The notes below the pieces were generated by a model. The model did not search any database. It worked only from the letters and a program-made list of their open reading frames with translations, and was not told the origin of the DNA. The position numbers and the translations under genes were made by a program. DNA of 45,724 nt, taken from a virus. Where the stretch lies: IMG/VR virus record IMGVR_UViG_3300022918_000199, positions 1 through 45,724 of that record; one strand, given 5' to 3'. This document shows positions 6,731-13,146 of this stretch, in pieces. Position 1 is the stretch's first letter; every line of letters starts with the position of its first letter.

Positions 6731-8503
6731 ATGAGTAATCCTAAATATTTAGTAATCGTAGAAAGTCCTAGCAAAGGAAGGAAAATACAAACCTTTCTTG
6801 GCGACGAATATATTGTAAAAGCAAGTATGGGGCATATTACCGATCTTGCTTCTGGTGGCAAATTCGGAATTGGTGTGGATATTGAAAATGATTTCAAGCC
6901 ACGATATGTTTTGAATTCAGATAAATTTGCGCTTATCGATGAGCTTATGGCAGATGCCAAAGTAGTTGAAAAGATTTATATATTTTCCGATAATGACAGG
7001 GAGGGCGAAAATATTGCATGGCATCTTTATCAAAGATTAGTAGATGTTGGTACTCCAATTGTTCGTGGAACATTTAATGAAATTAAAAAAGATAAAATCT
7101 TAAAAGCAATTAAAGATGCTGGTGATATTAATATGCCATTGGCGAAAGCTGCCGAGGCACGAAGAATTTTGGACCGTATTGTTGGATTTAATGCCTCACC
7201 ATTTCTTATGAATGTTGTTGGCAAAGGAAATTCATCTGGTCGTTGCCAAAGTGTTTGCGTTCGTCTGATTACAGACAATCAAAAATCAATTGAAGAATTT
7301 ATTCCAGAGGATTTTTGGACGCTCCAAACAATGGTTAAAAAAGATAATGATATTTTTCAGGTTAAATATGGATCATCAATCAAAGACGAAGCATTTGCAA
7401 ATGCAACGATTGATAAATTAAAAAATACAAAATCATTTAATGTTTCATCCGTTTCCTCCGCAGAGGAAAAAAGATTTCCAAACCCACCTTTGATTACATC
7501 GACATTGCAACGCGTTATGTCCAAAGATTTTGGTATATCGGCAGAAGATACGATGAAGGCGGCTCAAGCCCTTTATGAGGGAGGGTACATTACTTATATT
7601 CGAACGGACAGCGTCCGAGCTTCGGATGAAGCTATCTCTGAGGTTAGAGAATTTATTAAAGATAAAACATATGATGTTCCTAAAAAACCTCATGTTTATA
7701 AAAACAAAGATAGCTCGCAAGATGCGCACGAGTGTCTTCGACCATCCGATCTTTCTTTGGATCCAGATGATAATTTTGCAATCATAGATGCTAATGAAAA
7801 AAGAGCATACAAATTAATTCATAATTTTTTCGTAGCATCACAAATGGAACCAGCAGTATATGCAACATTAAAAGTTTCTTTTTCTTCAAAAGAATTTCCA
7901 GAGTTGGAAATGAGAGCTTCTGGTAAAGCTCTTATTAAACAAGGTTATTTGGAAATATTTGGAAAAGCTTTAGATGGTGCAATTGAGATACCAAATCTTT
8001 CTAAAGGCGATGAAGTTTTCAACAATCAAAAAACTTCTCGAATGGAAAAAAAATCAACTCAACCACCAGCTAGATTTAGCGAAGATAAGCTAATTAAAGA
8101 ATTAGATATTAGAGGAATAGGTCGTCCAGCAACTTACGCACAGCTTCTTTCTAAAATAACCGATAGAAATTATGTAGAGAAAAAAGGATCAGTTTATCAT
8201 GCTACTGATTTAGGTAAAAAAGTATCTAAAATATTAACTGATAATTTTTCATTCATGAATTATGATTATTCAAGAAAAATGGAAGAACAATTGGATGATG
8301 TAGCAAATGGAAAAATTACCAGCCTTCAAATGCTGCAAGATTTTTATCCATCATTCAAAAAAGAATTGAATAATGCGTATGTGCAAAGTGGCACAACAAT
8401 GTGCGATAAATGTGGCAGCGCAATGATTAAAAGAACAACAGATGGAAAAGAATGGCTTGGGTGTCAAAATTATCCCTCGTGTCGTCATACAAAACAAATT
8501 TAA
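6731..8503 (+). CDS. topA: DNA topoisomerase I (type IA)
   Basis: A 590-aa type IA topoisomerase, which relaxes negatively supercoiled DNA by single-strand passage. The Toprim domain has VESPSK with Glu11 and DNDREGE with D87/D89/E91. The active-site tyrosine is Y289 in YITYIRTDS (286-294). GIGRPATYA follows in the central domain. A single C4 zinc finger ends the protein (C558, C561, C578, C584). It is shorter than E. coli TopA (865 aa), having one zinc finger instead of three plus ribbons. A phage copy would relieve torsional stress in replication and transcription. It is divergent from the - strand 133-aa gene. Confidence 0.95.
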   Translation: MSNPKYLVIVESPSKGRKIQTFLGDEYIVKASMGHITDLASGGKFGIGVDIENDFKPRYVLNSDKFALIDELMADAKVVEKIYIFSDNDREGENIAWHLYQRLVDVGTPIVRGTFNEIKKDKILKAIKDAGDINMPLAKAAEARRILDRIVGFNASPFLMNVVGKGNSSGRCQSVCVRLITDNQKSIEEFIPEDFWTLQTMVKKDNDIFQVKYGSSIKDEAFANATIDKLKNTKSFNVSSVSSAEEKRFPNPPLITSTLQRVMSKDFGISAEDTMKAAQALYEGGYITYIRTDSVRASDEAISEVREFIKDKTYDVPKKPHVYKNKDSSQDAHECLRPSDLSLDPDDNFAIIDANEKRAYKLIHNFFVASQMEPAVYATLKVSFSSKEFPELEMRASGKALIKQGYLEIFGKALDGAIEIPNLSKGDEVFNNQKTSRMEKKSTQPPARFSEDKLIKELDIRGIGRPATYAQLLSKITDRNYVEKKGSVYHATDLGKKVSKILTDNFSFMNYDYSRKMEEQLDDVANGKITSLQMLQDFYPSFKKELNNAYVQSGTTMCDKCGSAMIKRTTDGKEWLGCQNYPSCRHTKQI

Positions 8504-8506
8504 CCT

Positions 8507-8518
8507 GATATATAAATA
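8507..8518 (+). promoter_or_regulatory. GATATATAAATA promoter candidate for bS21
   Basis: GATATATAAATA contains an exact T4-late-like TATAAATA (8511-8518) just after the topA stop. The bS21 start is at 8575, giving a leader of about 50 nt that carries the UUCG hairpin. No -35 element is clear. Confidence 0.4.
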
Positions 8519-8527
8519 GTTAGGAAT

Positions 8528-8541
8528 TCAGCTTCGGCTGA
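8528..8541 (+). promoter_or_regulatory. UUCG tetraloop hairpin in bS21 leader
   Basis: TCAGC-TTCG-GCTGA forms a perfect 5-bp stem closed C(UUCG)G, the exceptionally stable tetraloop. No U-run follows, so it is unlikely to be a terminator. It lies 33 nt upstream of the bS21 start, where ribosomal protein genes commonly carry autoregulatory RNA structures. Regulation is inferred. Confidence 0.45.
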
Positions 8542-8574
8542 TTAACTAGAAAGTTAAAATTAGGTCATTGTTTA

Positions 8575-8859
8575 ATGAAACAGTATAAAAATAAACGAAA
8601 TTCATCCTTTGAAGACTATCAGGAAGGGGGTGATACCGCAAGTCAGAATGGCGTTCCAGGCGACGCTATTCAGTTTAAACCAATCGAAGTTAAAGTTTAT
8701 GGAAACTCATTCGACAGAGCGTTTAAAGCATTCCGTTCTTTAGTTCAAAAAGAAAGAATTTTATCGGACTATAAAGAAAAGCAATATTACGAAAAGCCGA
8801 CTGATAAAAAAAGACGCAAACGTAAGGAAGCATATCAAAAATCTTTAGAGCAAGATTAA
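8575..8859 (+). CDS. rpsU: Ribosomal protein bS21
   Basis: A 94-aa protein whose residues 37-85 match bS21: IEVKVYGNSFDRAFKAF (37-53), then an LVQKERILSDYKEKQYYEKP stretch and the basic KKRRKRKEA tail. The YYEKPT motif is the family hallmark (FYEKPT in E. coli). bS21 sits on the 30S platform near the anti-Shine-Dalgarno and assists mRNA binding at initiation. Phage-encoded bS21 is known from large phages and is thought to favour phage mRNAs on host ribosomes. Unlike the 71-aa E. coli protein it has an N-terminal extension of about 35 residues rich in Gly, Asn and Gln, and a shorter C-terminal helix. It is followed by a strong hairpin terminator. Confidence 0.9.
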   Translation: MKQYKNKRNSSFEDYQEGGDTASQNGVPGDAIQFKPIEVKVYGNSFDRAFKAFRSLVQKERILSDYKEKQYYEKPTDKKRRKRKEAYQKSLEQD

Positions 8860-8871
8860 AATAAAAATAAA

Positions 8872-8900
8872 AAGGGCACCCATAAAAAGGTGCCCTTGTT
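8872..8900 (+). terminator. Intrinsic terminator after bS21
   Basis: AAGGGCACC (8872-8880) pairs perfectly with GGTGCCCTT (8889-8897) around an 8-nt loop. The T content after the stem is modest (CTTGTTATATT). It closes the topA/bS21 segment and lies directly before the gene at 8912. Confidence 0.7.
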
Positions 8901-8911
8901 ATATTCTATGT

Positions 8912-9334
8912 ATGTCCCAATATCAAATATACAAAAACCCAAATCGCTCAACAGCACCAATCCCCAAAAAATTTGTTCCTAATTATGTTAGGCTTGGCAT
9001 CGATCCGCAAGACGCAGAAACTACCAGATACAAAGAGCAGCTTGTAGATGCCACAAAAACTCCTCAAGAAAATGAAAATGAAATTGAATTTTTTTTACCG
9101 GATGCAGTTGAAAAAAATTTTGATGCGTCTGAAACATTATCCAAAGATAATGATTATCTTTTGTATGTGGATGGTAAAATCTATTTCAAAAGTTCTGAAA
9201 AGTTTTTAATAGAAAAAACTTGCGAAAATCTTATCTTTGGTAGAAGTGTTGAGTTTAAAAACCAACCTGTTGATATAGATAGAATATCTATTCTTAAAAA
9301 AATATCAATTAATATAAAGCTAACGATAGATTAA
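8912..9334 (+). CDS. Unknown protein (140 aa)
   Basis: A 140-aa protein. The N-terminal 45 residues are rich in Pro, Asn and polar residues and probably disordered (NPNRSTAPIPKKFVPNYV). The C-terminal part is strand-rich (DNDYLLYVDGKIYFKS) and ends in an amphipathic ISINIKLTID strand. It begins a new unit after the terminator and precedes another protein with a C-terminal beta domain. It could be a virion accessory protein; not recognised. Confidence 0.65.
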   Translation: MSQYQIYKNPNRSTAPIPKKFVPNYVRLGIDPQDAETTRYKEQLVDATKTPQENENEIEFFLPDAVEKNFDASETLSKDNDYLLYVDGKIYFKSSEKFLIEKTCENLIFGRSVEFKNQPVDIDRISILKKISINIKLTID

Positions 9335-9335
9335 T

Positions 9336-9995
9336 ATGGAAAATAATAAAAAAGCTTCAGATGTCATTTTAGAAATGAATGCGAAAATAAATTCATTATT
9401 AGATATGGTAAGATCTCTTGATCTTAATATGAAAATTATTTCTAATAAATTAAATTTAATTCAAAACAAAACATCACCGTATGTTGCAGAAACTCAAGTA
9501 ATAAAAACAGCCCCCACAATTATCTCTCCCGATGTAGAGTTGATTAAATCAAATCAGCTTAAAGAAATTAATAACTCTGAGAGTTTTTCTAAAAGGGGAT
9601 CTAGAAACGATGTTTCAACTGAAAAATTCATAGCGCCCAAACCGATACCCGCAGAAAAAATAATCGTTTCTAAAAAAGAAGAAGTTTTCAAAGATTATAA
9701 TGATGACCCACCACTCGTTGAAGGCGCTCTTATACCAGTATCACAAAAAGTTTATGGTGAAAATGGAAAACCAATTTTCTTAGCAGAAATTTCTATTCGA
9801 AATACCAAAACAAATAAAATTGTAAAAACAAAAACAAGTGGTCGAGGTGTTTGGCAAATGCCCTTAGAAGTCGGTAAGTACGAAATTATTGTAGGTAAAA
9901 GATTAGTAAATTCTAAAGAAAAAAAAGAAATAAAACAAATTGTTGTAATAGATGGAACTCAAGTTCCTTTTGAAGCTGATATTATAAATATATAA
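9336..9995 (+). CDS. Coiled-coil plus prealbumin-like beta-domain protein
   Basis: A 219-aa protein. Residues 1-50 form a heptad-like helix (MNAKINSLLDMVRSLDLNMK), followed by a polar linker. From about 125 there is a beta-sandwich pattern: GENGKPIFLAEISIRNT, then TSGRGVWQMPLEVGKYEIIV, as in carboxypeptidase regulatory-like or prealbumin-like domains where Gly-x-Tyr precedes the closing strand. A trimeric or adhesive virion component is plausible. A TATAAATA box sits in its last codons and may serve the following HNH gene. Confidence 0.65.
   Translation: MENNKKASDVILEMNAKINSLLDMVRSLDLNMKIISNKLNLIQNKTSPYVAETQVIKTAPTIISPDVELIKSNQLKEINNSESFSKRGSRNDVSTEKFIAPKPIPAEKIIVSKKEEVFKDYNDDPPLVEGALIPVSQKVYGENGKPIFLAEISIRNTKTNKIVKTKTSGRGVWQMPLEVGKYEIIVGKRLVNSKEKKEIKQIVVIDGTQVPFEADIINI
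9983..9990 (+). promoter_or_regulatory. TATAAATA box before HNH gene
   Basis: An exact TATAAATA overlaps the last codons of the upstream gene and ends 10 nt before the ATG at 10001. This is the same spacing as the box at 3918 relative to its gene. Because AT-rich codons can produce it by chance, confidence is low. Confidence 0.25.
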
Positions 9996-10000
9996 TTAAT

Positions 10001-10516
10001 ATGAATAGAGCACTTTTATTAAATTCAAATTATATGCCATTACAATTTGTTAATGATAGAAGGGGTATAAAACTTCTTCTAAAAGAAAAAGCGGAAGTTA
10101 TTTCAATTTGGGACGAAGAAATAAAATTTATCTCTGGTGAAAATTTCAATTATCCAGCAGTTTTAAGATTAAAAAATAAAGTTCCTCAAATTTATACTAA
10201 ATCTGGATTTAGTCGGTCGGCTCTTATTAAGAGGGATGGATCAAATTGTCAATTTTGTAAAAAACATTTGATCGGATTTGAAATTACAATAGATCATATT
10301 GTGCCTCGTTCAAAAGGTGGTAAATCAACTTTTGACAATTGTGTTGTTGCTTGCAAACCTTGCAATAGTAGAAAAGGAAGCAAATCTTTATCCGAAGCAA
10401 AGATGACTTTAATTTCGACTCCAGTCGATCCTAAATATTTTCAATTTGTAAAAAATTTACATCATAAAGATGAAACGTTATTGTGGCATGATGACTGGAA
10501 TAATTATTTGACATAA
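10001..10516 (+). CDS. HNH endonuclease
   Basis: A 171-aa protein with a full HNH domain: CQFC (C83, C86), IDHIVPRSKGG with D98-H99, FDNCVVAC with N113, then C118-x2-C121 and NSRKG (N122, K125). The N-terminal ALLLNSNYMPLQFV segment is typical of a widespread free-standing HNH family in bacteria and phages. It could be a free homing nuclease, a packaging-associated HNH or a host-DNA nuclease. It is not inside an intron or intein as far as the flanks show. Neighbours are a beta-domain protein and a Cys-rich protein. Confidence 0.9.
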   Translation: MNRALLLNSNYMPLQFVNDRRGIKLLLKEKAEVISIWDEEIKFISGENFNYPAVLRLKNKVPQIYTKSGFSRSALIKRDGSNCQFCKKHLIGFEITIDHIVPRSKGGKSTFDNCVVACKPCNSRKGSKSLSEAKMTLISTPVDPKYFQFVKNLHHKDETLLWHDDWNNYLT

Positions 10517-10520
10517 TTTT

Positions 10521-10718
10521 ATGATTTGTTCCAATTGCTCAAAGTTATCAACTTTATACTGTGTAAAAAAATGTGCGAAATGCAAAATAGATATACATAC
10601 TAATTTACATATTATATGTTCTTCTTGCTCTATTGCTGATAGTAAATGTCAAATATGTTTAAAAAATTTATTACTAAATAAAACAAAAAGCGGATGCTTT
10701 TCTTGTGGAAATAAATAA
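10521..10718 (+). CDS. Cysteine-rich zinc-binding small protein
   Basis: A 65-aa protein with 11 cysteines, including five CxxC knuckles (3-6, 18-21, 33-36, 43-46, 59-62) plus C14. This suggests two or more bound zinc ions in a compact treble-clef or ribbon array. The spacing could fit a RING-like or multi-ribbon adaptor, but no single family is obvious. It overlaps the deformylase gene by one base (TAATG). Confidence 0.7.
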   Translation: MICSNCSKLSTLYCVKKCAKCKIDIHTNLHIICSSCSIADSKCQICLKNLLLNKTKSGCFSCGNK

Positions 10719-11275
10719 TGATTATTAAAAATGATATAGAAAAATTAAGAATAAAATGCGAAAAAGTTTTAGAACATGAGGTAGCAGATCTTGTTGCAAA
10801 ACTAGAAGAAGCTCTTGCTCTTTCTGAAAAAGATGGTTATCCTGGTGTTGGATTAGCAGCTCCCCAAATCGGTATAGCTAAAGATATAGCTATAGTAAGA
10901 ACTGACAAATATAATATCAATTTGGTAAATGCTAAAATAAAAGAAAAATATGATAAAATCTTATTTAAAGATGAGGGGTGTTTATCTTTTCCTGATTTAA
11001 AAGAAGATACGATTAGATATAATGAAGTTTTCATAGAAAATGATTATTCTAATGATTTTGTGGCAACGGGATTTCTAGCAGTTGTATGTCAGCATGAAAT
11101 CGATCATTTAAATTCTAATTTATTTTTTGATCGGAAACTTCCTTCGAATTTTAAAAGGCTTATTTCTTCAGGTAAATTAAAACCTGATGATAATTGCCCT
11201 TGCGGATCTCTTAATCCTCATACAAAGAAAAATAATAAATTTAAAAAATGTTGTGGAGAATTATATGGAAAGTAA
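10718..11275 (+). CDS. def: Peptide deformylase with C-terminal SEC-C motif
   Basis: A 185-aa peptide deformylase, which removes the N-formyl group from nascent chains at the ribosome exit. All three motifs are present: GVGLAAPQ (43-50), EGCLS (86-90) and QHEIDH (125-130), giving metal ligands C88, H126 and H130 with catalytic E127. After residue 155 there is a SEC-C zinc motif, CPCGS (160-164) and KKCCG (176-180), the same motif found at the SecA C-terminus and in other ribosome- or SecB-interacting proteins. Phage deformylases are known from cyanophages and usually lack such a tail. Loose TAATG coupling to the Cys-rich gene. Confidence 0.95.
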   Translation: MIIKNDIEKLRIKCEKVLEHEVADLVAKLEEALALSEKDGYPGVGLAAPQIGIAKDIAIVRTDKYNINLVNAKIKEKYDKILFKDEGCLSFPDLKEDTIRYNEVFIENDYSNDFVATGFLAVVCQHEIDHLNSNLFFDRKLPSNFKRLISSGKLKPDDNCPCGSLNPHTKKNNKFKKCCGELYGK

Positions 11276-11447
11276 AGAAAATGAAATGATGTCAGTTATA
11301 ATTGATTTGATATCAAGAGTTTCTGTATTAGAAAATTTATTATTAAATAAAGGAATGATAACTCAATCAGAAGTTTCTGAAGAAATGGATCGTCTAGGAA
11401 AAAAGCTCTCTAGTCTTTTAGAAAAAAATGCTGTTTCTGAAAAGTGA
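11265..11447 (+). CDS. Small acidic helical protein
   Basis: I place the start at ATG 11265, inside the last codons of def and preceded by GGAGAA, rather than at an earlier in-frame ATG deep inside def. The 60-aa product (MESKENEMMSVIIDLISRV and onward) is helical with Leu/Ile heptads and ends in polar residues. The gene overlaps def by 11 nt and the next gene by 20 nt. Function unknown; the context suggests a partner of neighbouring small proteins. Confidence 0.6.
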   Translation: MESKENEMMSVIIDLISRVSVLENLLLNKGMITQSEVSEEMDRLGKKLSSLLEKNAVSEK

Positions 11448-11712
11448 AGATGAATTTAGATTAAAATCAAATAGAAATATAATTATATTTTATTCTGAAA
11501 ATAACTTTTTGCTTTCTTTTCTAATTAAAAAATTAGAACATTTAAATGAAGGCATATTGTTTGTTAATGTAAGTGTTTTTAAAAATTTTATAAAAAGATT
11601 TGATGTCAAAAATGCACCAACAATAATTTTTTTTAAAAATGGTAGAGAAAAAAAAAGAATAACTGATGTTATAGTATTGGATAACGAGTTGAATAAACTT
11701 TTAAAGGAATAA
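11428..11712 (+). CDS. Thioredoxin-fold protein lacking CxxC
   Basis: A 94-aa protein with the thioredoxin pattern: first core strand NIIIFYSENN (17-26), a helix, LFVNVSVFKNFIKRFDV, then the cis-proline loop NAPTIIFFKNG (62-72). The usual WCxxC site is replaced by YSENNFLL, so it cannot catalyse disulfide exchange. Non-catalytic thioredoxin-fold proteins often work as binding modules (compare host thioredoxin as processivity factor of T7 polymerase, known knowledge, not implied here). Alternative starts downstream are poorer. Confidence 0.65.
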   Translation: MLFLKSEDEFRLKSNRNIIIFYSENNFLLSFLIKKLEHLNEGILFVNVSVFKNFIKRFDVKNAPTIIFFKNGREKKRITDVIVLDNELNKLLKE

Positions 11713-11713
11713 A

Positions 11714-12025
11714 ATGGAAAAAGAAAAAATGAGTTCTCAAGAAAAAAAATCAGAGGGTCTTGCTTCTGAAACCGAAAAAGTGATTACGCCAAAAGCATCC
11801 GAGGCAGATCGACTTTGGCAAGAAATTAGCTCAACAAAAGTTGACATGTTTTCTTTACCCAATCAAACCGTAGAGATGCACGCCAGCCCTGTTCAAGTAG
11901 AGCCTAGTGCCCTTTACGTTCAGCTCAAATCACCAGCAGCATTTCCGGCAATCGATCAAGTGCTATCGGCTAGATACGATTTGGAGCAAGTAGATCGATT
12001 TATCAAAATAACAAGAAAGTCTTAA
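11714..12025 (+). CDS. Unknown conserved-looking phage protein (103 aa)
   Basis: A 103-aa protein with a charged N-terminus (MEKEKMSSQEKKSEGLASE) and a more ordered region starting EADRLWQEISSTKVDMFSLP. Its codons are visibly less AT-biased than its neighbours, which may mean strong expression or a different origin. The pattern DRLW...DMF.LP...V..M resembles a family I associate with phages (recall only). No function known. Confidence 0.7.
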   Translation: MEKEKMSSQEKKSEGLASETEKVITPKASEADRLWQEISSTKVDMFSLPNQTVEMHASPVQVEPSALYVQLKSPAAFPAIDQVLSARYDLEQVDRFIKITRKS

Positions 12026-12026
12026 T

Positions 12027-12473
12027 ATGCCTTTAAATGATGATGATGAAGATCTTGGACAACCAAGATTTGGAATAAAACCAAATATTGGCAAAAAATC
12101 AATTATTGATCAAGCTTCAGAAAAAAAAGTTCAAGAGCAAAATAACTTTGAAAACAAAGTAGCCGGTCATGAAAATCATTTTTCTGAAAAGGCTGAGAAA
12201 AGCAAAAAGCTTGCAACTAGATTTGTTGATCTAGTTTTAGATAAAACACTACATTTAAATAAAGATGTCATTAAAAATGATTTTGAAAAAGATGTTTTGA
12301 TAGATCTAATTCGTTTTGCTGAAGAATTAAATAATTCAGAGTTTGAAAAAGAAAGTCAAGGCTCTATGTTTATTATTTCTTTGCTTCTTAAAAATTCTTT
12401 AAGAAATAGAGATAAAATAAATATGTTAGAGTACGAAATTTCTCAATTGAAAAATAAAATTGAATCAAAATGA
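12027..12473 (+). CDS. Unknown helical protein (148 aa)
   Basis: A 148-aa protein starting with an acidic MPLNDDDEDL stretch. The N-terminal third is disordered and Gln/Lys-rich; the rest is helical with a terminal coiled coil (RDKINMLEYEISQLKNKIE). It ends in ATGA overlap with a 58-aa ORF. It could be an oligomeric scaffold or a replication accessory, but nothing specific is recognised. Confidence 0.65.
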   Translation: MPLNDDDEDLGQPRFGIKPNIGKKSIIDQASEKKVQEQNNFENKVAGHENHFSEKAEKSKKLATRFVDLVLDKTLHLNKDVIKNDFEKDVLIDLIRFAEELNNSEFEKESQGSMFIISLLLKNSLRNRDKINMLEYEISQLKNKIESK

Positions 12474-12646
12474 TTATTGATAATGAACTACTATTACAAT
12501 TAATTTCTGAAGAAAAGGAAAATTATAGGCAGTATAAACTACTATGCAACAAATACTCAATAAAAACGGATCCTTTAGCGGAGGCGCGTCATCTTGGGAA
12601 GATGGAGATAATTCAAAATTTAATGCAAATAATAAAAATGTCTTAA
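12470..12646 (+). CDS. Small ORF overlapping the primase zinc-domain gene
   Basis: A 58-aa ORF that starts in ATGA overlap with the preceding gene and runs 103 nt into the next gene in another frame. It reads MIIDNELLLQLISEEKENYR then a basic middle (KYSIKTDPLAEARHLGKME), a sensible helical protein composition. The overlapping gene has no nearby alternative start and its own start has a weak ribosome-binding site, so coupling from this ORF would explain its translation. Short length keeps confidence moderate. Confidence 0.5.
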   Translation: MIIDNELLLQLISEEKENYRQYKLLCNKYSIKTDPLAEARHLGKMEIIQNLMQIIKMS

Positions 12647-13143
12647 TTGCTAATAGCGTTCCTCTTGAAAAGATATTCAAATATTACAATGTGGATTGCG
12701 GCAAACATTGTAAAAAAATAAAATGCCCATTTAAATCTCATAATGGCGGAAATGAAAATACTCCGTCATTTTGTTTTTATCCAGAGACAAATACATTTTA
12801 TTGTTTCGGGTGCAAAGTTGGTCAAAGACCTTCTGACTTTGTTTCAGAGTTTGAAGATATTGACAAAAAAGAAGCTATTCAAAAAATCATAGATCTATTT
12901 CAGGGCGATATAGATGAAGACTATGTTGCGTCTTCAGACGTTTATGAAGATAAGTTAAAAATAATGATGGAGTTCTCTGATAAAGTAAGAGATGTAATAT
13001 CATCAAATGTTTTTAATTTAGAAAAAGTCGAAAAAATATGCAAAGCTTATGATGTGTTAAATGAAAAGCACAATTTAACCGTTGAAGCATTAAAATCAAT
13101 ACAAGAAAAGTTGTTTCTACAACTCTTAAAATTGAAAGAATAA
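12544..13143 (+). CDS. DnaG-type primase zinc-binding (CHC2) domain protein
   Basis: A 199-aa protein carrying only the primase CHC2 zinc domain: VPLEKIFKYYNVDCGKHCK, then CPFKSHNGG (about 61-69), NTPSFCFYPETNTFYCFGCK and DFVSEFE. This ribbon recognises the template and normally sits at the N-terminus of DnaG. Here it is followed by a helical tail, not the RNA polymerase domain; that Toprim domain is encoded separately at 32364-33125. Directly downstream are sbcD and sbcC. The start at 12544 is the only suitable ATG. Confidence 0.85.
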   Translation: MQQILNKNGSFSGGASSWEDGDNSKFNANNKNVLIANSVPLEKIFKYYNVDCGKHCKKIKCPFKSHNGGNENTPSFCFYPETNTFYCFGCKVGQRPSDFVSEFEDIDKKEAIQKIIDLFQGDIDEDYVASSDVYEDKLKIMMEFSDKVRDVISSNVFNLEKVEKICKAYDVLNEKHNLTVEALKSIQEKLFLQLLKLKE

Positions 13144-13146
13144 TAT

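Noticed and set aside
10001-10516. HNH gene as part of an intron or intein in a neighbour
   Set aside because: Both flanking genes are complete with normal starts and stops; no split gene pieces are visible on either side.
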